DNA of 64,000 nt from NCBI GenBank assembly GCA_965218625.1, contig CBDCLG010000017.1, positions 1-64,000 on the forward strand, read 5' to 3'. Positions 29,308 to 38,745 of the stretch are shown here, one piece after another. Made by a program: the position numbers and the translations under genes. Each line of letters opens with the position of its first letter. Position 1 is the first letter of the stretch. The notes below the pieces were generated by a model. That model was not told where the DNA came from. It ran no database searches and was given only the letters and a program-made list of their open reading frames with translations. This DNA comes from Bin5 sp965218625. Lineage in GTDB: Bacteria; Chloroflexota; Anaerolineae; Caldilineales; Caldilineaceae.

Positions 29308-30327
29308 TCAAATGTTCAGATGGCGGCTGCTCGCGGTATCTTCGCGTCCACTGTCAAGCTGGCCGGCCCCGGGCCGGCTCGAGCGGCCTTCGGCCCGCTT
29401 CGAAGACCACTGGGTTGGCTCAATCGCAAGCCCGATATTCTCGGAAGTCGTCCCGTTTCCAATCGTGGGCCAATCTTCCTGGTCGGTGGCGCCCATCTTC
29501 ATCTCACCCTCGAAATAGCCGCCCTCTTCGACGATGAAGGACGCGGCATGGGACTGGCCCCGCATCTCACCGGATGTGCGCAGGTGCAGCCGCTCTTCAA
29601 TGAAAACGTCTCCCGTGACCGACCCGGCGATTTCGATGTTGCGGGCGCGCACCGTCGCCGACAATGTCGCATCTTTGGCGACGATCACCGTTCCGCGGCA
29701 GTCGATTTCGCCTTCAAAGGTCCCTTCGATGCGCAGGTCCTTCTCCGAACGGAAGGTGCCGGTGAAGTAGGATTGAGGGCCCACAATTGTGTCGGTTGTG
29801 GCGTCCTCTGGCGGCGACTCCTGCCGTTTCGGGCGGGGCTGGGCGGGCTGCTGTCCCCGGTTGGCGAACGGCGGGTTATCTCGGCGGTTCCCACTCATCT
29901 GTCTGTTTCTCCTCTCATACGATTCATCCGTCAAGGGCGTGGCTTCTTCCTGGGCCAGCAGGGATTCCCTGGAAACCGGCGTTGGGATCTCCGCGGGCGG
30001 CGGGTCGGACGGCGGCTCCGGCTCCTGCGGCGGCTCGGGTAGAACCGGCTCCGGGGACGGCGGCTCGGCCAGGACTGGCTCGGCCAGGACTGGCTCTGGC
30101 GGCAGCTCGGACGGCAGTGGCTCTGGCGGCGGCGATTCGGCTAACACAGGCTCCGACATCGGTTCCAAATCGGCCCCTGCAGCAACGTCTTCTCCGTCCT
30201 CTTCTGCAGGTGTTTCCTCTTCGCCTTCTTCACGCGAAGGTTCGTCTTCGTCCAACTCCTGGAGATTCCGATAAAGCCACTGCAGGTCTTCTTCGTCCTG
30301 CTTCCTACCACGTTTGAAAAGCGGCAT
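29308..30327 (-). CDS. Bactofilin family polymer-forming protein with Pro/Glu-rich extension
   Basis: The C-terminal half carries the bactofilin beta-helix (SYFTGTFRSEKDLRIEGTFE to GYFEGEMKM), whose short repeats polymerise into cytoskeletal filaments without nucleotide. The start is placed at ATG 30327 (MPLFKRGRK) because AGGAG lies upstream; the longer frame adds 60 unlikely residues. Residues about 20-165 are acidic and Pro-rich with PEPVLAEP-like repeats, probably a disordered linker. The C-terminal 50 residues are hydrophilic and unstructured. Bactofilins usually help to set cell shape or wall synthesis sites. Confidence 0.85.
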   Translation of the reverse strand: MPLFKRGRKQDEEDLQWLYRNLQELDEDEPSREEGEEETPAEEDGEDVAAGADLEPMSEPVLAESPPPEPLPSELPPEPVLAEPVLAEPPSPEPVLPEPPQEPEPPSDPPPAEIPTPVSRESLLAQEEATPLTDESYERRNRQMSGNRRDNPPFANRGQQPAQPRPKRQESPPEDATTDTIVGPQSYFTGTFRSEKDLRIEGTFEGEIDCRGTVIVAKDATLSATVRARNIEIAGSVTGDVFIEERLHLRTSGEMRGQSHAASFIVEEGGYFEGEMKMGATDQEDWPTIGNGTTSENIGLAIEPTQWSSKRAEGRSSRPGAGQLDSGREDTASSRHLNI

Positions 30328-30423
30328 CCTTTGGGTCTCCTTTCTCGCCCAGTCCCCCAGCGGGGTTGGATCCAACGCCGGCATACTCAAGGGAGAAATA
30401 CGGCGAAATCCCAGTACTCTGCT

Positions 30424-30429
30424 ATTATA
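30424..30429 (-). promoter_or_regulatory. Candidate -10 box for bactofilin gene
   Basis: The minus strand reads TATAAT (plus strand ATTATA), about 95 bases before the ATG. The matching -35 is poor. Confidence 0.35.
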
Positions 30430-30590
30430 CATCGAAATGCCAAATTTACACCCTTCATTGATTGCCAACGCGCCCTGCCGGCGAACTTCTGTTCTGCGCC
30501 CGGCCAAGCCTTTGGGACAGGGCGATGATCGACGCAGCCGGATAGCGGCGTTCCAGAACGCGGCCTGAAATGGTCGCGCCGCGCCTGCCC

Positions 30591-30620
30591 TTGACAGACG
30601 CGCGACAGCAAACCTATACT
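30591..30620 (+). promoter_or_regulatory. Sigma-70-type promoter for SCP2 gene
   Basis: TTGACA at 30591-30596 and TATACT at 30615-30620, spaced 18 bp. The start codon at 30663 lies 43 bases downstream. Confidence 0.75.
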
Positions 30621-30662
30621 ACTTTCCGCTTTCTGAATTGATCGATACCACCATAACATGCC

Positions 30663-31097
30663 ATGGCTGTCTATGCCGATGCTCCTCAGTTGTATACCGC
30701 GTTACAGCGCGTGTTCGACACAGTCAAAGAGCGCCCTGACGCGATCGAGTCCTTCACCGGAAGCAATCTTGTCGTCCGTCTGCGGCTGACCGAGCCGGAG
30801 GCGGAGGTGCTTCTGGACGGGCGCCAGCCGCCGCTGGAGGTCTTCTTTGGGCCGCGCCCGGGAAAGGCGGACCTGGAATTGACGATGGCAGCCGACACGC
30901 TGCACCTGGTCTGGAGCGGTCAGCGCAAGCTGAGGGACCTCTTTTTCGGGGGGCAGATTCAGACAAGCGGCAATCTTTTTCGCGCGATGGAGCTGGCCGA
31001 TCTGTTTCGCGAAGCCGAGCGGGTCTACGCGGGCATGCAGCAAGGCGGCAGCGCAGAGAACGACGGGCCGGTTCAGGCAGAGGATAGCCCGGACTGA
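30663..31097 (+). CDS. SCP2 sterol-binding-domain protein
   Basis: The 144-residue protein has one SCP2 fold (VVRLRLTEPEAEVLLDG, DLELTMAADTLHLVWSG, GGQIQTSGNLFRAM) that makes a hydrophobic pocket for lipids. Relatives in bacteria have undefined ligands. The acidic tail is short. It has its own promoter and precedes the dnaG promoter. Confidence 0.8.
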   Translation: MAVYADAPQLYTALQRVFDTVKERPDAIESFTGSNLVVRLRLTEPEAEVLLDGRQPPLEVFFGPRPGKADLELTMAADTLHLVWSGQRKLRDLFFGGQIQTSGNLFRAMELADLFREAERVYAGMQQGGSAENDGPVQAEDSPD

Positions 31098-31130
31098 GGC
31101 GCAATCGCCCAAGAGTTGGAACCGTTTCCT

Positions 31131-31159
31131 TTGACACCCGATGCGGGCAAAGATATAAT
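31131..31159 (+). promoter_or_regulatory. Consensus promoter for dnaG-rpoD
   Basis: TTGACA at 31131-31136 and TATAAT at 31154-31159 with a 17-bp spacer, a perfect match to the primary sigma-factor consensus. It lies about 80 bases before dnaG, whose operon encodes that sigma factor. Confidence 0.9.
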
Positions 31160-31241
31160 TAAGAACAGTTAGGACTGACCGGTGGCCTGACATAGTTCCG
31201 GCCACTGGCTCTTGTATGGGAGTGCTGGCGCGGGGCGTAAA

Positions 31242-33323
31242 ATGAGCGTAACGGACGAGATTAAAGCGCGCGTTGATGCCGTGGAGTTCATCTCCCGTTA
31301 TGTGCCATTGCAACGCGCCGGCCGCTCCTTCAAAGCCCGCTGCCCCTTCCACGAGGAACGCACCCCAAGCTTCGTCGTCTTCCCCGAATCCGGCACATGG
31401 CGCTGTTTCGGCGCCTGCAGCACTGGCGGCGACATATTCTCTTTCCTGATGCAAAAAGAGAATATGGATTTCCGTGAGGCCTTGCAGACCCTCGCGCAGG
31501 AGGCCGGCGTACAGTTGCCGGAAAGGAACGGCGACGGCAATAGCCGGGAGCGCGATCTTGTCTACGAGTTGAACGCCAAGGCGGCGCACTTTTTCCGCGA
31601 CCGGCTTCACCGCAGCCAGGAGGCGCAAGCGGCGCGCGATTACCTGCAGGGGCGGGGGATCGACGCCCAGGTCGCGGCACAGTTTCAGCTCGGCTATGCG
31701 CCCGACAGTTGGGAAGCGCTGCGCGACCATCTGGTGCAGGCCGGCTACTCGCTCGACGCTCTGCACCGCGCCGACCTGGTCAAGCACAACGAAGCGCACG
31801 ACTCCTACTACGATTCTTTCCGCAACCGGTTGATGATTCCGATCCACGATCGCCAGGGGCGGATCATCGGCTTTGGCGGGCGGGTCCTGGACGATTCGCA
31901 TCCCAAATATCTGAATACGGCCGAAACCGCCCTCTTTCACAAATCGCACGTTGTTTACGGACTGGACCGGGCCTACAGGGCGATTCGCGAGGGCGACAGC
32001 GCCGTTATCGTCGAAGGCTACATGGACGTGATTGCCGCCCACCAGTTCGGCTTCGCGAACGTCGTCGCCTGTCTGGGCACGGCCCTGACAACGGAACAGC
32101 TGCCACAGATCAATCGTTACACCGACAACTTCATTCTGGCCCTGGACGCGGACACTGCTGGTCAACAGGCCACGCTGCGCGGCCTGCACCAGGCGCGGCA
32201 GGCGCTGAAACGCAAAGCCAAACCGGCCTTCACATCGACCGGACGCATGTATTTGGAACACAGGCTCAGCGCCAATTTGCGCATCGCCGAATTGCCGGAG
32301 GGCCGCGATCCAGACGATATAATTCGCCAGAATACCGATGACTGGCAGGGAGTGGTAGACAGGGCAGAACCTCTCATCAATTACTATAGGAAGATTGTCG
32401 ACGAACTGTATGACCTGAACGGCGCGCGGGGTAGAGCCGAAGCCGTTGACGAGTTGGCGCCTTTAATCGCAGAGTTGGATGATGACAATGAGCGCCATCG
32501 CTATACTGAATGGCTGAGAGAGCTGCTTGGGTTCCCTATTTACGACCGGACGATCGAGCAGCGTATACATGCGGCCTCCTATGCCCTGAATAATCCACAA
32601 AATGAGAGCCAGCGGCGCCGGCGCTATACGCAGCCCCGGAATGAACCGTCTCCGGCGGAAAGGGCGGCACAGAAACAGCCACATCGCGGGCCGCTGGACG
32701 ACACCAACCCGGCCGCACCTGACAGCCAAGCCAACGGTATGCTTTGGTCTTCGGCGTCTGATCTGGCCGCGTTTGTACCGGAAACCAAACTGGAAGGTTT
32801 TCTGCTGTCCTTTTTGATCTACGATCCCGACCTGCTGATTTGGCAGAAGGGAATGACGGAGGAGCTGGAGGTCCTGCCCCTGAACGGCAAAGACTTCCAA
32901 CAGATCGAATACCGGGAGATCTTCGGGGCTTTGCGCCGATTCATCGCCAGCGATGAGCTCTGGGACATCAATGCCTTTCAGGAGACGCTCAGTTCCACCT
33001 ATCACCCGGTTCTGTCGCAGCTGATGACACAGATCATGACGATGCCGGAGAAGGAACCGGCTGATGTTCAAAACGCGCTGATCAAACTTCTTATCAGGCT
33101 GCGGTGCTCGCGGCTGCGCGAAGATCTGTCGGCAATGCAGTTTCTGTTGCACGACGCGCAGGAAGGCGATGACCGTGAAGCGATTCTGGAGTTTTCGGCC
33201 AGCGTAAACGCCAATCGTCGCGACCGCCACCACCTGGAACGCGTATTGGTGCGCAGAAGTCAGGTTTCTTACGGCGCTGCCCGTACCGACCAGGGAATCC
33301 TCATTGTCCCCGAGAGTCTTTAA
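31242..33323 (+). CDS. dnaG: DNA primase DnaG
   Basis: DnaG makes RNA primers for replication. The 693-residue protein starts at ATG 31242 (MSVTDEIKARVD) in preference to TTG 31212. It has the CHC2 zinc finger (CPFHEERTPSF to CFGAC), the DNA-binding core with the RNA polymerase basic motif (FRNRLMIPIHD), the TOPRIM motifs (VIVEGYMD at about 255 and LDADTAG) and a longer C-terminal helicase-binding domain after a Gln/Arg/Pro-rich linker. It is followed 14 bp later by rpoD. Confidence 0.96.
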   Translation: MSVTDEIKARVDAVEFISRYVPLQRAGRSFKARCPFHEERTPSFVVFPESGTWRCFGACSTGGDIFSFLMQKENMDFREALQTLAQEAGVQLPERNGDGNSRERDLVYELNAKAAHFFRDRLHRSQEAQAARDYLQGRGIDAQVAAQFQLGYAPDSWEALRDHLVQAGYSLDALHRADLVKHNEAHDSYYDSFRNRLMIPIHDRQGRIIGFGGRVLDDSHPKYLNTAETALFHKSHVVYGLDRAYRAIREGDSAVIVEGYMDVIAAHQFGFANVVACLGTALTTEQLPQINRYTDNFILALDADTAGQQATLRGLHQARQALKRKAKPAFTSTGRMYLEHRLSANLRIAELPEGRDPDDIIRQNTDDWQGVVDRAEPLINYYRKIVDELYDLNGARGRAEAVDELAPLIAELDDDNERHRYTEWLRELLGFPIYDRTIEQRIHAASYALNNPQNESQRRRRYTQPRNEPSPAERAAQKQPHRGPLDDTNPAAPDSQANGMLWSSASDLAAFVPETKLEGFLLSFLIYDPDLLIWQKGMTEELEVLPLNGKDFQQIEYREIFGALRRFIASDELWDINAFQETLSSTYHPVLSQLMTQIMTMPEKEPADVQNALIKLLIRLRCSRLREDLSAMQFLLHDAQEGDDREAILEFSASVNANRRDRHHLERVLVRRSQVSYGAARTDQGILIVPESL

Positions 33324-33337
33324 CAGCAGGTAGGAAA

Positions 33338-34618
33338 ATGGCAAAGAAATCCAACGCGACGAACAAGCCCGTCGAAGTCCCTGTCGACTCCGCGGGCGCC
33401 AAAGACGAGCTTGACGACCATATTCAGAACGGTGAATCCGAGGAGGGTCCTTTCCCGGAGATCGTCGAGGAGGAGGACAAGGCTCTGCCGGGCATCGAGC
33501 GTAACCTGGAGCTGGAAGAGGAGATCGAGAAGGAAACGCAGGTCCCGGTGGAGAAGATCATCGAGGACGTATCGGAGGTCGGCCAGATGCTGGACCCGAT
33601 GCGTATGTACCTGCGCGAAATCGGGCGCCACGACCTGTTGACCGCCGAACAGCAGACCGCCCTGGCCGAACGGATCCAGCTCGGCATTCAGGCGGCTGAA
33701 CGCCTCCGGCAGGCAACCGCGGACGACGAAGAGCCGGCTGACGGGACAGCTGTCAGGCTGTCGCCGGACGAAATCGAGGAATTGAAGGAATTGATCGCCG
33801 ACGGCAAAGTTGCGCAGGACCATCTGGCGAATAGCAATCTGCGCCTGGTCGTCAGCGTGGCCAAACGCTACGTCGGCCGCGGCCTGAACTTCCAGGACCT
33901 GATCCAGGAAGGGAATGTCGGTCTGCTGCGGGCAGTGGAAAAGTTCGATCACACGCTGGGATTCAAGTTCAGCACCTACGCCACCTGGTGGATTCGCCAG
34001 GCGATCAGCCGTGCGATCGCCTATCAGGCGCGCACGATCCGCATCCCGGTCCACATGGTGGAGACGATCAACCGGCAGATGCGTACAGAGAGGGAGTTGC
34101 AACAGGAGTTGAAAGGCGAGGAGCCGACGCTGGAAAGGATTGCGCTGGAGATGGGCTATCTGGCAGAGGATGTGGCGGCGGATGTTCGGCAGGCGTTGGA
34201 GGAGAAGCGGCCACTGACAGGCGATTTGAAGAGCGTACTCGACCAGGCTGTGGCCAAGGTGCAGCGCATCCAGCGCCTCAGCCGCGAGCCGATCAGCCTC
34301 GACATGCCGGTCGGCGCGGAGGAGAACAGCTACCTGGGTGATTTCATTGAGGACGAGAGCATTCCCGCGCCGGTGGATACTGCCAGCCGGCGGCTGCTGC
34401 GGGAGCAGATGAGCGAGATTCTGAGCGGGCTGCCCGAACGGGAGCACAAAGTGCTGAGCATGCGCTTCGGGCTGGAGGACGGCACGAGCCATACGCTGGA
34501 GGATGTGGGCAAAGAGTTCAACATCACGCGCGAGCGCGTGCGCCAGATCGAGGCCAGGGCGCTGCGCAAGCTGCGTCATCCCCAGCAGAGCCGCAAACTG
34601 CGCGACTACCTTGGCTGA
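33338..34618 (+). CDS. rpoD: RNA polymerase primary sigma factor RpoD/SigA
   Basis: The 426-residue sigma factor has an acidic N-terminus (about 1-80), region 1.2 (DPMRMYLREIG), region 2 (NLRLVVSVAKRYVGRGL to YATWWIRQAISRAI), region 3 and region 4.2 (TLEDVGKEFNITRERVRQIE). Regions 2.4 and 4.2 are those that read TATAAT and TTGACA, which fits the consensus promoters seen in this window. It forms an operon with dnaG; rpsU, which often precedes this pair elsewhere, is absent. Confidence 0.97.
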   Translation: MAKKSNATNKPVEVPVDSAGAKDELDDHIQNGESEEGPFPEIVEEEDKALPGIERNLELEEEIEKETQVPVEKIIEDVSEVGQMLDPMRMYLREIGRHDLLTAEQQTALAERIQLGIQAAERLRQATADDEEPADGTAVRLSPDEIEELKELIADGKVAQDHLANSNLRLVVSVAKRYVGRGLNFQDLIQEGNVGLLRAVEKFDHTLGFKFSTYATWWIRQAISRAIAYQARTIRIPVHMVETINRQMRTERELQQELKGEEPTLERIALEMGYLAEDVAADVRQALEEKRPLTGDLKSVLDQAVAKVQRIQRLSREPISLDMPVGAEENSYLGDFIEDESIPAPVDTASRRLLREQMSEILSGLPEREHKVLSMRFGLEDGTSHTLEDVGKEFNITRERVRQIEARALRKLRHPQQSRKLRDYLG

Positions 34619-34688
34619 ATGTTGCGCGCCCGCGGCCTGGTTCGGCTGCATCCTCCGCAATTGTAAATGCATTTGCAGAAGCGGAATT

Positions 34689-34717
34689 TTGACTGACGCT
34701 CCAACAATTCGTATAAT
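34689..34717 (+). promoter_or_regulatory. Promoter of tRNA-Asn
   Basis: TTGACT at 34689-34694, 17-bp spacer, TATAAT at 34712-34717. It lies about 70 bases before the tRNA. Confidence 0.85.
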
Positions 34718-34788
34718 GCTCCACTGTTGTCTCGCCCGGCGCCGACCCTGCCTTCCAGGCGGATGGCGGCGATCCGAGACCGAAACTT

Positions 34789-34864
<76 letters not shown>

Positions 34865-34894
34865 CATTTCCAGCCGGCACTCCGGCGCCCTGTA

Positions 34895-34942
34895 AGACAA
34901 CGCGCAACCCCGAAAGGCGGACCTCTCGGGGTTTTGTTGTCT
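34895..34942 (+). terminator. Terminator after tRNA-Asn
   Basis: Nested inverted repeats AGACAAC/GTTGTCT and AACCCCGA/TCGGGGTT enclose a short loop, with a T-rich stretch inside the right arm (GGGGTTTTGTTGTCT). Confidence 0.8.
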
Positions 34943-35084
34943 CGCGCGCCGTTGCGCGGATCAGCATCTCGACGCCCGCCCGGTCCAACCGCCCCACCAC
35001 TTAGCTTGCTGCATCTGCGAGATTCCGCTTTGTTTCCATGGTCTTTCTGAAAGTGAGCGTCTTGCCCGAAAAGGAGATATGAAG

Positions 35085-35480
35085 ATGAGTTCACCCAAGC
35101 TGTATGAAGCAGCCTTTCCCTACGCCGACGACATCCTGGCGCTGCCGGTGGAAGACATTGAGCGCGCCGCGGCCTGGTACTGCAAAATGTTCGGGATGAC
35201 CGAGGTCGAACGGCGGGATGGTCCGACGCCTTCAGTGGTACTGGAGCGCGATGGCGTTCAGATCGGGTTCGCGGTCAATGGCGGCGACCCCGGCAATGAG
35301 GGCGCGGCCATTCGCGTGCGCGATATCCACCGCGCCAGACAGGAGTTGGAGGCCAAAGGGATCAAGACCGGCAACTGGCGCGTGGACGAAGAGAACGGCC
35401 AGAAACTCCAGGTCTTCTTTGTAATCGCCCCGGACGGCCTCTGCTACTACTTCCATCAGCCGCTCGACGAGGCGCCTTAA
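35085..35480 (+). CDS. VOC (glyoxalase/dioxygenase fold) family protein
   Basis: The 131-residue protein has one betaalphabetabetabeta pair: ILALPVEDIERAAAWYCKMFGM then VVLERDGVQIGFAV, and a second half ending YYFHQPLD. The start is put at the second ATG (35085), since AAGGAG lies eight bases before it and only two before the first ATG. The metal-ligand pattern is not clear, so no reaction can be assigned. Confidence 0.8.
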   Translation: MSSPKLYEAAFPYADDILALPVEDIERAAAWYCKMFGMTEVERRDGPTPSVVLERDGVQIGFAVNGGDPGNEGAAIRVRDIHRARQELEAKGIKTGNWRVDEENGQKLQVFFVIAPDGLCYYFHQPLDEAP

Positions 35481-35531
35481 GGACGGTTTACAGGGAACGC
35501 TGAAATTCTGTATAGCCTACGGAAAGAACGT

Positions 35532-36476
35532 ATGAAGGTGATCATCCTGGGCGGAAGCGGGGAGCTGGGGACCATTCTGTCGCGCGCGTTCCATCGCGCC
35601 GGGCAGGAAGTCGTTGCGATCAGCCGCGGCGCAGTGGAGACGCCCTGGCGGTCCCTCCGGTGGGATGCAGCGACGCATGGCGCCTGGAGCGCCGAGTTGG
35701 ATGGCGCGGATGTGGTAATCAATCTTGCCGGCCGCAGTGTCAACTGCAGATACAATCCCAGCAATCGCCGGCAGATCATGCAGTCCCGCGCCGTGAGCAC
35801 CCGCCTTGTCGGCGAGGCGGTTGCCGCGGCCAGCCGTCCGCCCCGCGTCTGGCTGCAGGCGAGCACTGCCACCATCTATTCCCACCGCTATGACGCCCCC
35901 AACGACGAAGCCGACGGAATCATCGGCGCCGAACCTGGCGACCCCGACAGCTGGCGTTTCAGTATCGACGTTGCCCGGGCGTGGGAGCGGGAACTGGATA
36001 ATGCCCCAGTGCCTGACACGCGCAAGGTCAAAATGCGCGCCGCGATGGTGATGAGTCCCCAACGCGGCGGTATTTTCGACACCCTGCTCTCCCTGGTACG
36101 CCTCGGCTTGGGCGGGAAAGCGGACGACGGGCGCCAATACATCTCCTGGATTCACTACGCTGATTTCGTGCAGGCCATCCACTGGCTCATCGACCACGAC
36201 GAGATCGACGATGCTGTCAACATCGCTTCCCCCAATCCGTTGCCGAACGCCGAATTCATGCGCCATCTGCGCGCGGCCTGGGGCATTCCCATCGGTCTGC
36301 CCGCGACAAAATGGATGCTCGAAGTGGGCGCGTTTGTCATGCGCAGCGAGACGGAGCTGATCCTGAAGAGCCGGCGCGTGGTGCCCGGTATCCTTGCGGA
36401 TCGCGGATTCCGATTTCAGTTCCCCTCATGGCCCGAGGCGGCCGGGGACCTCTGCCGGCGCCGGCGCGAACGCTGA
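35532..36476 (+). CDS. TIGR01777-family NAD(P)-dependent epimerase-like protein
   Basis: The 314-residue extended SDR protein has the Rossmann motif GGSGELGTILSRAF, DVVINLAGRSVNCRY in the position typical of the YfcH/SDR39U1 group, and a C-terminal DUF1731-like end (LILKSRRVVPGILADRGFRFQFP). Members of the group lack a known substrate. It follows the VOC gene by about 50 bp and may share its transcript. Confidence 0.88.
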   Translation: MKVIILGGSGELGTILSRAFHRAGQEVVAISRGAVETPWRSLRWDAATHGAWSAELDGADVVINLAGRSVNCRYNPSNRRQIMQSRAVSTRLVGEAVAAASRPPRVWLQASTATIYSHRYDAPNDEADGIIGAEPGDPDSWRFSIDVARAWERELDNAPVPDTRKVKMRAAMVMSPQRGGIFDTLLSLVRLGLGGKADDGRQYISWIHYADFVQAIHWLIDHDEIDDAVNIASPNPLPNAEFMRHLRAAWGIPIGLPATKWMLEVGAFVMRSETELILKSRRVVPGILADRGFRFQFPSWPEAAGDLCRRRRER

Positions 36477-36955
36477 ACGCATCTCTGGCCGCACGCGAGA
36501 GGGTCCGGTCGTCGATCAGGGCTGTTGCATAGCCCCGTCGCCATAGGCGGATTGCATGGCCTGCTCCATCGCTTTGGTACGCGTTTTGCCGCGCAAATCA
36601 GATACAGCAAAACAGTTACAATTGGCCGATCGGCAAGCAAAAGAGTTTCATCCCGCCAGCAAACAAGCAAAACAGTTACAATTGGCCGGTCGGCTAGCAA
36701 AAGAGTTACAGGATCTGTGATTCCTGCCGGCGGCACGGGCGGCGCCAATCTCAAGGGCAAGCCCGAACACGGATGCGCGTGCATCGAAAATACGCGGCGA
36801 GAAGCGACGTCTGCGCAGCTTCAGCGATATCAGGTCTTGTCTCTGGGAAATAAATCGGACGGCGCAACCATGCGCGGGGGAGCGAGATTGCGCCGTCCTG
36901 GTGGATGGCGGAGAACTGGTTCTTCCGGCAGCGTGTCGTATCCGCTTCGCCTGCG
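36477..36955. other. Gene-free stretch with a direct-repeat array
   Basis: No convincing gene was found. The notable content is the 30-bp repeat array at 36606-36715. The long plus-strand frame across it (36525-37169) looks random and runs antisense to the small membrane gene. Confidence 0.5.
36606..36715. repeat. Four direct repeats with exact 30-bp period
   Basis: AGCAAAACAGTT or AGCAAAAGAGTT begins at 36606, 36636, 36666 and 36696. Units 1 and 3 extend as ACAATTGGCCGRTCGGC; units 2 and 4 are more diverged. The units are contiguous with no spacers. The block AGTTACAATTGGCCGAT resembles AGTTACAATCAGCCGAT in the repeats before the ATPase gene at 46994. Confidence 0.85.
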
Positions 36956-37120
36956 TCAACCGGCGACAGGTGCAAGCGTGCCGGCCATCGCCATGAATCC
37001 AAGCACGGCCAGCACGGTCATCATGACGATGATCATGTTACTCCGTCGCGCCGCCGCGCGCTCGGCAACCAGTTCGGATTCCAACTCGACACGGCTCATC
37101 TGCTTGACGTCCCTGGCCAT
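36956..37120 (-). CDS. Small membrane protein, 54 aa
   Basis: ATG 37118-37120 is preceded by AGGAGGAGAT, a very strong ribosome site, and by the promoter at 37174-37202. The product has a charged amphipathic N-terminus (RDVKQMSRVELESELVAERAAARR) and one membrane helix (MIIVMMTVLAVLGFMAMAG). The longer frame to 37183 is disfavoured by the ribosome site. Family unknown. Confidence 0.75.
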   Translation of the reverse strand: MARDVKQMSRVELESELVAERAAARRSNMIIVMMTVLAVLGFMAMAGTLAPVAG

Positions 37121-37173
37121 GCTATCTCCTCCTGTGTCCCCGCCCGTCTGCCTCAACTTCACTACATGAACCG

Positions 37174-37202
37174 AAGATAGCACACTTGTTCTGATTTGTC
37201 AA
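37174..37202 (-). promoter_or_regulatory. Promoter of the 54-aa membrane protein gene
   Basis: On the minus strand TTGACA (plus 37197-37202) and TATCTT (plus 37174-37179) are spaced by 17 bp. Confidence 0.8.
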
Positions 37203-37416
37203 GACCCAATTTCATTTCACACGAAAACTGGACGGCAGGGTCAGTTGACGAATACAGTGCGAGTGGCCGCGAAACGAGCGGCGTTCGCGTAAGCCTCACT
37301 ACAGCCCAAAGTTTTCCCCTGTGGCATAATGCCCTGTACACGCGTAACCTGACGACCGACAACGCGTTCAGACAACAAGGCGAAAGCGCGTTCTAGCCAC
37401 TTCAAGGGGGTATTTC

Positions 37417-38694
37417 ATGCCGAGGAAGCGATGGACCCAGCTTGCGGGCCTGCTGATGATCGTTGCGATCATCCTGTTGGCCTGCGTTCAGATAGCGCCG
37501 GATGAAGCGCCCGCGCCAGCGGCAGCGCCGGCAGAAACGGACAGCGCCGCCGCGTCCGCCGACACGGGCGGCAGCGACGAGAGCGCGCGAACGTCCAGCC
37601 GCGACACGGGCGTACCGCAGCTTAACACGAAGGTAATCGTCGATGACGGCCCGCCGCCGATCCGTACGCGCAGCTTTTCAACCGACTTTAGCCGCCGCAC
37701 GGTGAGTTGGGGAGAGATCCTTTCCGGCGGCCCGCCCAAAGACGGCATCCCGGCGGTCGACGCGCCGAAGTTCGAGTCGATCGCGGCAGGCGACGAGTGG
37801 CTGGAAGCTCTTGATCCGGTGATCGCGTTCAGCCACGGTGATGTGTCGCGCGCCTACCCGTTGAGCATTCTCATCTGGCACGAAATCGTCAACGACGTCG
37901 TGGACGGCCAGCCGGTGACGATCACCTTCTGCCCGCTGTGCAATGCCAGCATCGCTTTCGATCGCAATTTTGACGGCCAGGTCCTCGATTTTGGCACCAC
38001 GGGACGGCTTCGCAACAGCGATCTGATTATGTACGACCGGCAGACGGAGACCTGGTGGCAGCAGTTCACCGGCGAAGGGATCATCGGCACGTATGCCGGC
38101 GAGCAGTTGCGCTTCCTCACCAGCCAGGTGCTGTCGTGGGAAGACTACAAAGCAAGTCATCCGGACAGTGAGGTGCTGGCACGGCCCGATATGCCGCGCA
38201 ACTACGGCTACAACCCGTATGTGGGCTACGACAGTACATCCCGCCCCTTCCTCTTCCTGGATACGCCCGATCCGCGCCTTGAACCGGTCGAGCGGGTCCT
38301 CGGCCTGACCACGGAGACCGACGCCATAGCCTATCCCTTCGCGTTGCTGGAGGAGGCCGGCGTTGTCCACGATACCTTCGGCGGTTCTGACCTGGCGATT
38401 TTTCACAAGCCCGGGCTGGCCAGCGCGTTGGATAGTTCGCTCATCAGCAAAGGCAAGGACATCGGCGCGGTGGCCGTTTACGAACGCCAGCTTGGGGACC
38501 AACTCCTGACCTTTGCCGCCAACGAGGACGGCACGTTCAGCGACGAAGAAACGGGCAGCACCTGGGACATTCTGGGTAAGGCCGTCAACGGCCCTCTGGC
38601 CGGTGAGCAGTTGACCGCGGTGCTCCACTTCGATCACTTCTGGTTTGCCTGGGCGGCCTTCTTCCCGGCAACAGAGCTTTACGGCGAGGGGTAG
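37417..38694 (+). CDS. DUF3179-domain lipoprotein, 425 aa
   Basis: The N-terminus has a signal peptide with lipobox ILLAC and an Ala/Pro/Ser/Asp-rich linker to about residue 70. The DUF3179 domain follows, with AYPLSILIWHEIVND, TFCPLCNASIAFDR (the conserved CxxC), and LRNSDLIMYDRQTETWWQQ. The domain is found in exported proteins of unknown function. The start has a GGGGG site. CATAAT near 37325 is a weak -10. Confidence 0.88.
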   Translation: MPRKRWTQLAGLLMIVAIILLACVQIAPDEAPAPAAAPAETDSAAASADTGGSDESARTSSRDTGVPQLNTKVIVDDGPPPIRTRSFSTDFSRRTVSWGEILSGGPPKDGIPAVDAPKFESIAAGDEWLEALDPVIAFSHGDVSRAYPLSILIWHEIVNDVVDGQPVTITFCPLCNASIAFDRNFDGQVLDFGTTGRLRNSDLIMYDRQTETWWQQFTGEGIIGTYAGEQLRFLTSQVLSWEDYKASHPDSEVLARPDMPRNYGYNPYVGYDSTSRPFLFLDTPDPRLEPVERVLGLTTETDAIAYPFALLEEAGVVHDTFGGSDLAIFHKPGLASALDSSLISKGKDIGAVAVYERQLGDQLLTFAANEDGTFSDEETGSTWDILGKAVNGPLAGEQLTAVLHFDHFWFAWAAFFPATELYGEG

Positions 38695-38745
38695 TCAGCG
38701 AGTCGTGAGGAGGGCGAGGCGCCTCAACCTCGCTCTCCTCACCCT

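Noticed and set aside
30702..32261. 519-residue minus-strand open frame across the SCP2 gene and dnaG
   Set aside because: It crosses two well-supported genes and the consensus dnaG promoter on the other strand.
36606..36715. CRISPR array
   Set aside because: Units are contiguous with a 30-bp period and no unique spacers; no cas gene is present.
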